From Bacteroidota bacterium (GTDB lineage: Bacteria; Bacteroidota; Bacteroidia; AKYH767-A; OLB10), in the NCBI GenBank assembly GCA_016722525.1, contig JADKJB010000007.1:1-64000 (forward strand): a stretch of DNA of 64,000 bases, written 5' to 3'. Below are positions 62,172 to 64,000 of the stretch, piece after piece (the first letter of the stretch is position 1; the number at the start of each line of letters is the position of its first letter). The position numbers and the translations under genes are program-made. The notes under the pieces are model-generated. The model searched no databases. It saw nothing but the letters and a program-made list of their open reading frames with translations, and was not told where the DNA came from.

Positions 62172-62397
62172 AATTAGAACTATTAATTTAAGGATTTAAT
62201 TTTACAAACCAGGTAGGATTTAAATATAATAATTTTCACTTTTTTATACGGATGTGATTAACGTGAGGATCCCGACGCAGGCGGTGGACTAAATGTTCTT
62301 AGTAGCGTCATGGATTCGATGTTGCAGGTTTGGGTGTTTGGCATGGGATGAATCAGTAATTTAATGTCCAATATTAATTTTACTTATATAAAAACAA
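62172..62397. other. intergenic region between two candidate effector modules
   Basis: About 225 bases between the immunity-like gene and the amidase gene, both minus strand. A GC-richer patch (GATCCCGACGCAGGCGG) lies near 62268-62285 without an evident hairpin. No other feature is seen. Confidence 0.35.
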
Positions 62398-62838
62398 CTA
62401 AATTTTCCATTTTACGAGATTTTCTTTAGAAAATACGCTTATAGTCTTATCATCCTTTTTTATACCAAACCCCGTAAGAGCAATGCCCAATTTAAAAAAA
62501 ATTACAAATCCGACTTTTTCAACAGGATTATCAAACTTTGATAATTTCTCAATTAAATTTTTTGTCTTAAAAATTGAAATACCACTTAACATTACGTTTA
62601 AATTTTTTTCCAATGAAACCTCAACGCATTCATTTTTAAAATTGTACTTTATTGACAATTTTGAATTAAATCTTCTTTCATCATTTCCACCATCTTTGTG
62701 TTTAATAATCACTTCACAGGGACCAAGCAAACTATCAATTTCAGAACTTTTCATTCCAAAATTAATTGGCCCTACACTTTCAAAGCTTACAATTTGAAAA
62801 GCTATGTTAGATACTGAAGGTTTTTTTTTCATTATCAT
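62398..62838 (-). CDS. candidate immunity protein for the RHS toxin
   Basis: This protein has up to 146 residues, and its ATG (62838) overlaps the stop of the RHS gene in AAATGATAATG, so translation is coupled. It contains GPINFGMKSSEIDSLLGPCE, an opening seen in several polymorphic-toxin immunity families, then strands and helices of an alpha/beta fold. It has no signal peptide or membrane helix, so it would act in the cytoplasm, matching a nuclease toxin. I do not know the exact family. A short second ATG two codons in is an alternative start. The coding sequence is notably A/T-rich even for this window, as is common for immunity genes. Confidence 0.62.
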   Translation of the reverse strand: MIMKKKPSVSNIAFQIVSFESVGPINFGMKSSEIDSLLGPCEVIIKHKDGGNDERRFNSKLSIKYNFKNECVEVSLEKNLNVMLSGISIFKTKNLIEKLSKFDNPVEKVGFVIFFKLGIALTGFGIKKDDKTISVFSKENLVKWKI

Positions 62839-64000
62839 TTACACTTTGCTTTTAGTCGTTTATGTTGAGCGTTAGTTAACCTTCCCTCATTTTTTTCGTG
62901 ATCTAACATTTCTTTTATCGCTTTGTCATACTTAGTGCCAAAATTTCCATGGATGTCATCAATATCCATTTCAATAGCTTTATCCCAACGGTTATTTTCA
63001 ATATGAGCCAATTGTTCAGACCTATAGGCTAGTCCATAATTACCTTGATGACCGTGACTAGCAGTCATTGCATGATCCTTTTTTAGTCATTCTAATGGCA
63101 GGACCCTGTGAAGTACTCAAAGGGGAAATGGAATCTGCGGGCATATGATGTATTTCATATCCAGGCCGGTTAGTTGAATTTCTTACTGCTGAATATGATC
63201 CTCCTTGAACCAATCCAACAACATCAATCATATAGCCGGTATCCTTTACATAATTATAAATTTTAAGCCGCCCATCAACCCAATCGGATCCTGACTAACA
63301 TAAGTCCCTTCATCCGCATCATAATACCTAAACCTATTATAATACAAACCGGTTTCCTCATCTTCGTATTGGCCCGGGTAGCGGAAGGGACAATCTGCTG
63401 CGTAGCCTTCGATGGTACGAATTTGTCCGTAAATGTTGAGATTTACCTCCCACACTTTATCACCTTTACCATTGTACATTTCGGCTGGTGTTCCCAGATG
63501 ATCTGATACAATACTAAATGCTTCGCCATTCAGAAGTTTGGCAACGGGAGCAAATGATTCAGGTTGAAAGACCCAGGTAATTATATTTTCAGGTGCTGAT
63601 GATTTTTCGAGTTCTCCCTTTGCACTAACTTCTAAATGTTGTTGAGATGATTCTTCAATCCATTCATGCAAGGGAAGGTTTCCATCCCAAACCCAGTTAG
63701 TGATTTTATCCTGAAAAGTTTTAGATAATCTCCGACCTAACGGATCATAAGTGAATGATACTTCCTTTTTGTCGGGCCGGATGACCTTTTGAGCATTCCA
63801 TTCGAATACCACTGGTATTGCCACTCCTTCCCATCCTTTAATAATTTACGAATAAGATTTCCTTCTGCATCATACTCAAATTTTGTATTACGACTTTCAA
63901 GTATTTGTCCTGCAGGACCAAATTTCCGGTCGCTTTTATCTTTTGTCTTGTAGTAGTTGCCGGTTTCATCAGCAATTCGATATTCGATAAAACCATCATT
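62835..64000 (-). CDS. RHS repeat protein with HH-type nuclease-like C-terminal toxin (partial, frameshifted)
   Basis: The gene runs off the right end, so the N-terminus is missing. Visible parts, in order, are RHS/YD repeats (KFEYDAEGNLIRK, SFTYDPLGRRLSKTF), VSDHLGTPAEMYN, and the core end (GLYYNRFRYYDADEGTYVSQ, then DPIGL), the hallmark of RHS-associated core domains. After DPIGL comes a toxin tip of about 140 residues with GYEIHHMPADSIS, AIRMTKKDHAMTASHGHQGN, and a charged helical end. HHM plus DHxxTxS resembles HNH/AHH-like metal-dependent nucleases. Frame breaks near 63815, 63275 (restored KIYNYVKD) and 63083 (extra A or G before DHAM) interrupt it. RHS proteins with such tips are T6SS-delivered or contact-dependent toxins. 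Confidence 0.78.

Overview
The window reads as AT-rich chromosomal DNA from a member of the Bacteroidota, probably an environmental relative of the Chitinophagales/Sphingobacteriales. The reasons are: at least eight secreted proteins with type IX secretion (T9SS) C-terminal sorting domains; promoters of the form TTG-N17-20-TAnnTTTG; A-rich leaders instead of Shine-Dalgarno sites; Bacteroidota-specific families (DUF4175, TssN, TssO, MbnP-like); and lineage-typical intergenic repeats.

Layout. 1-3000 is gene-poor and holds a decayed IS1182-type transposase. 3066-7024 carries two tandem, closely related exported-TPR/membrane/class III adenylate cyclase genes. 7100-9678 has a MmcQ/YjbR protein, a YpfJ-type zinc peptidase and a YceI protein. 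9780-17507 is a minus-strand block of three T9SS cargo proteins, including an M43-like metalloprotease and a large BNR/sortilin-type protein. 17917-26475 is housekeeping and regulatory: an M48-like peptidase, an RNA-methyltransferase-like enzyme, Gre-like and GNAT proteins, a PadR regulator, an exported PIG-L deacetylase, an 8-bp tandem array abutting a membrane-protein gene, and a TPR sensor with a HisKA domain but no ATPase. 27058-38255 is a second surface-protein block, including a repeat protein of about 1986 residues with a gliding-type (CHU_C) C-terminus. 36880-40034 (minus) links a YHYH protein, a MauG/MbnH-like diheme peroxidase and an MbnP-like copper protein. 40432-45301 is the DUF4175 / HATPase / ybeY operon, apparently interrupted by a GxxExxY gene bracketed by copies of a 29-bp repeat. 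45531-51296 has a transglutaminase-like protein, a universal stress protein, an M23 peptidase and a lipoprotein.

51931-64000 is the most interesting part. It is a Bacteroidota-type (subtype iii) type VI secretion locus with TssO-TssN-TssK on the plus strand and TssE, an exported unknown, TssF and TssG on the minus strand. Upstream of TssE lies a minus-strand accessory cluster: a BPSL0067-type amidase with a candidate immunity protein, a peptidoglycan-binding papain-like protease, two HExxH proteins, and an RHS protein with an HH-type nuclease-like tip translationally coupled to a candidate immunity gene. Sheath (TssB/C), Hcp, ClpV and VgrG are not seen and may lie beyond the right edge.

Many genes here, including the normally conserved ybeY, carry one to three single-base frameshifts, several of them in homopolymers. 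I read most of these as sequence error rather than gene decay and annotate the reconstructed full-length genes.
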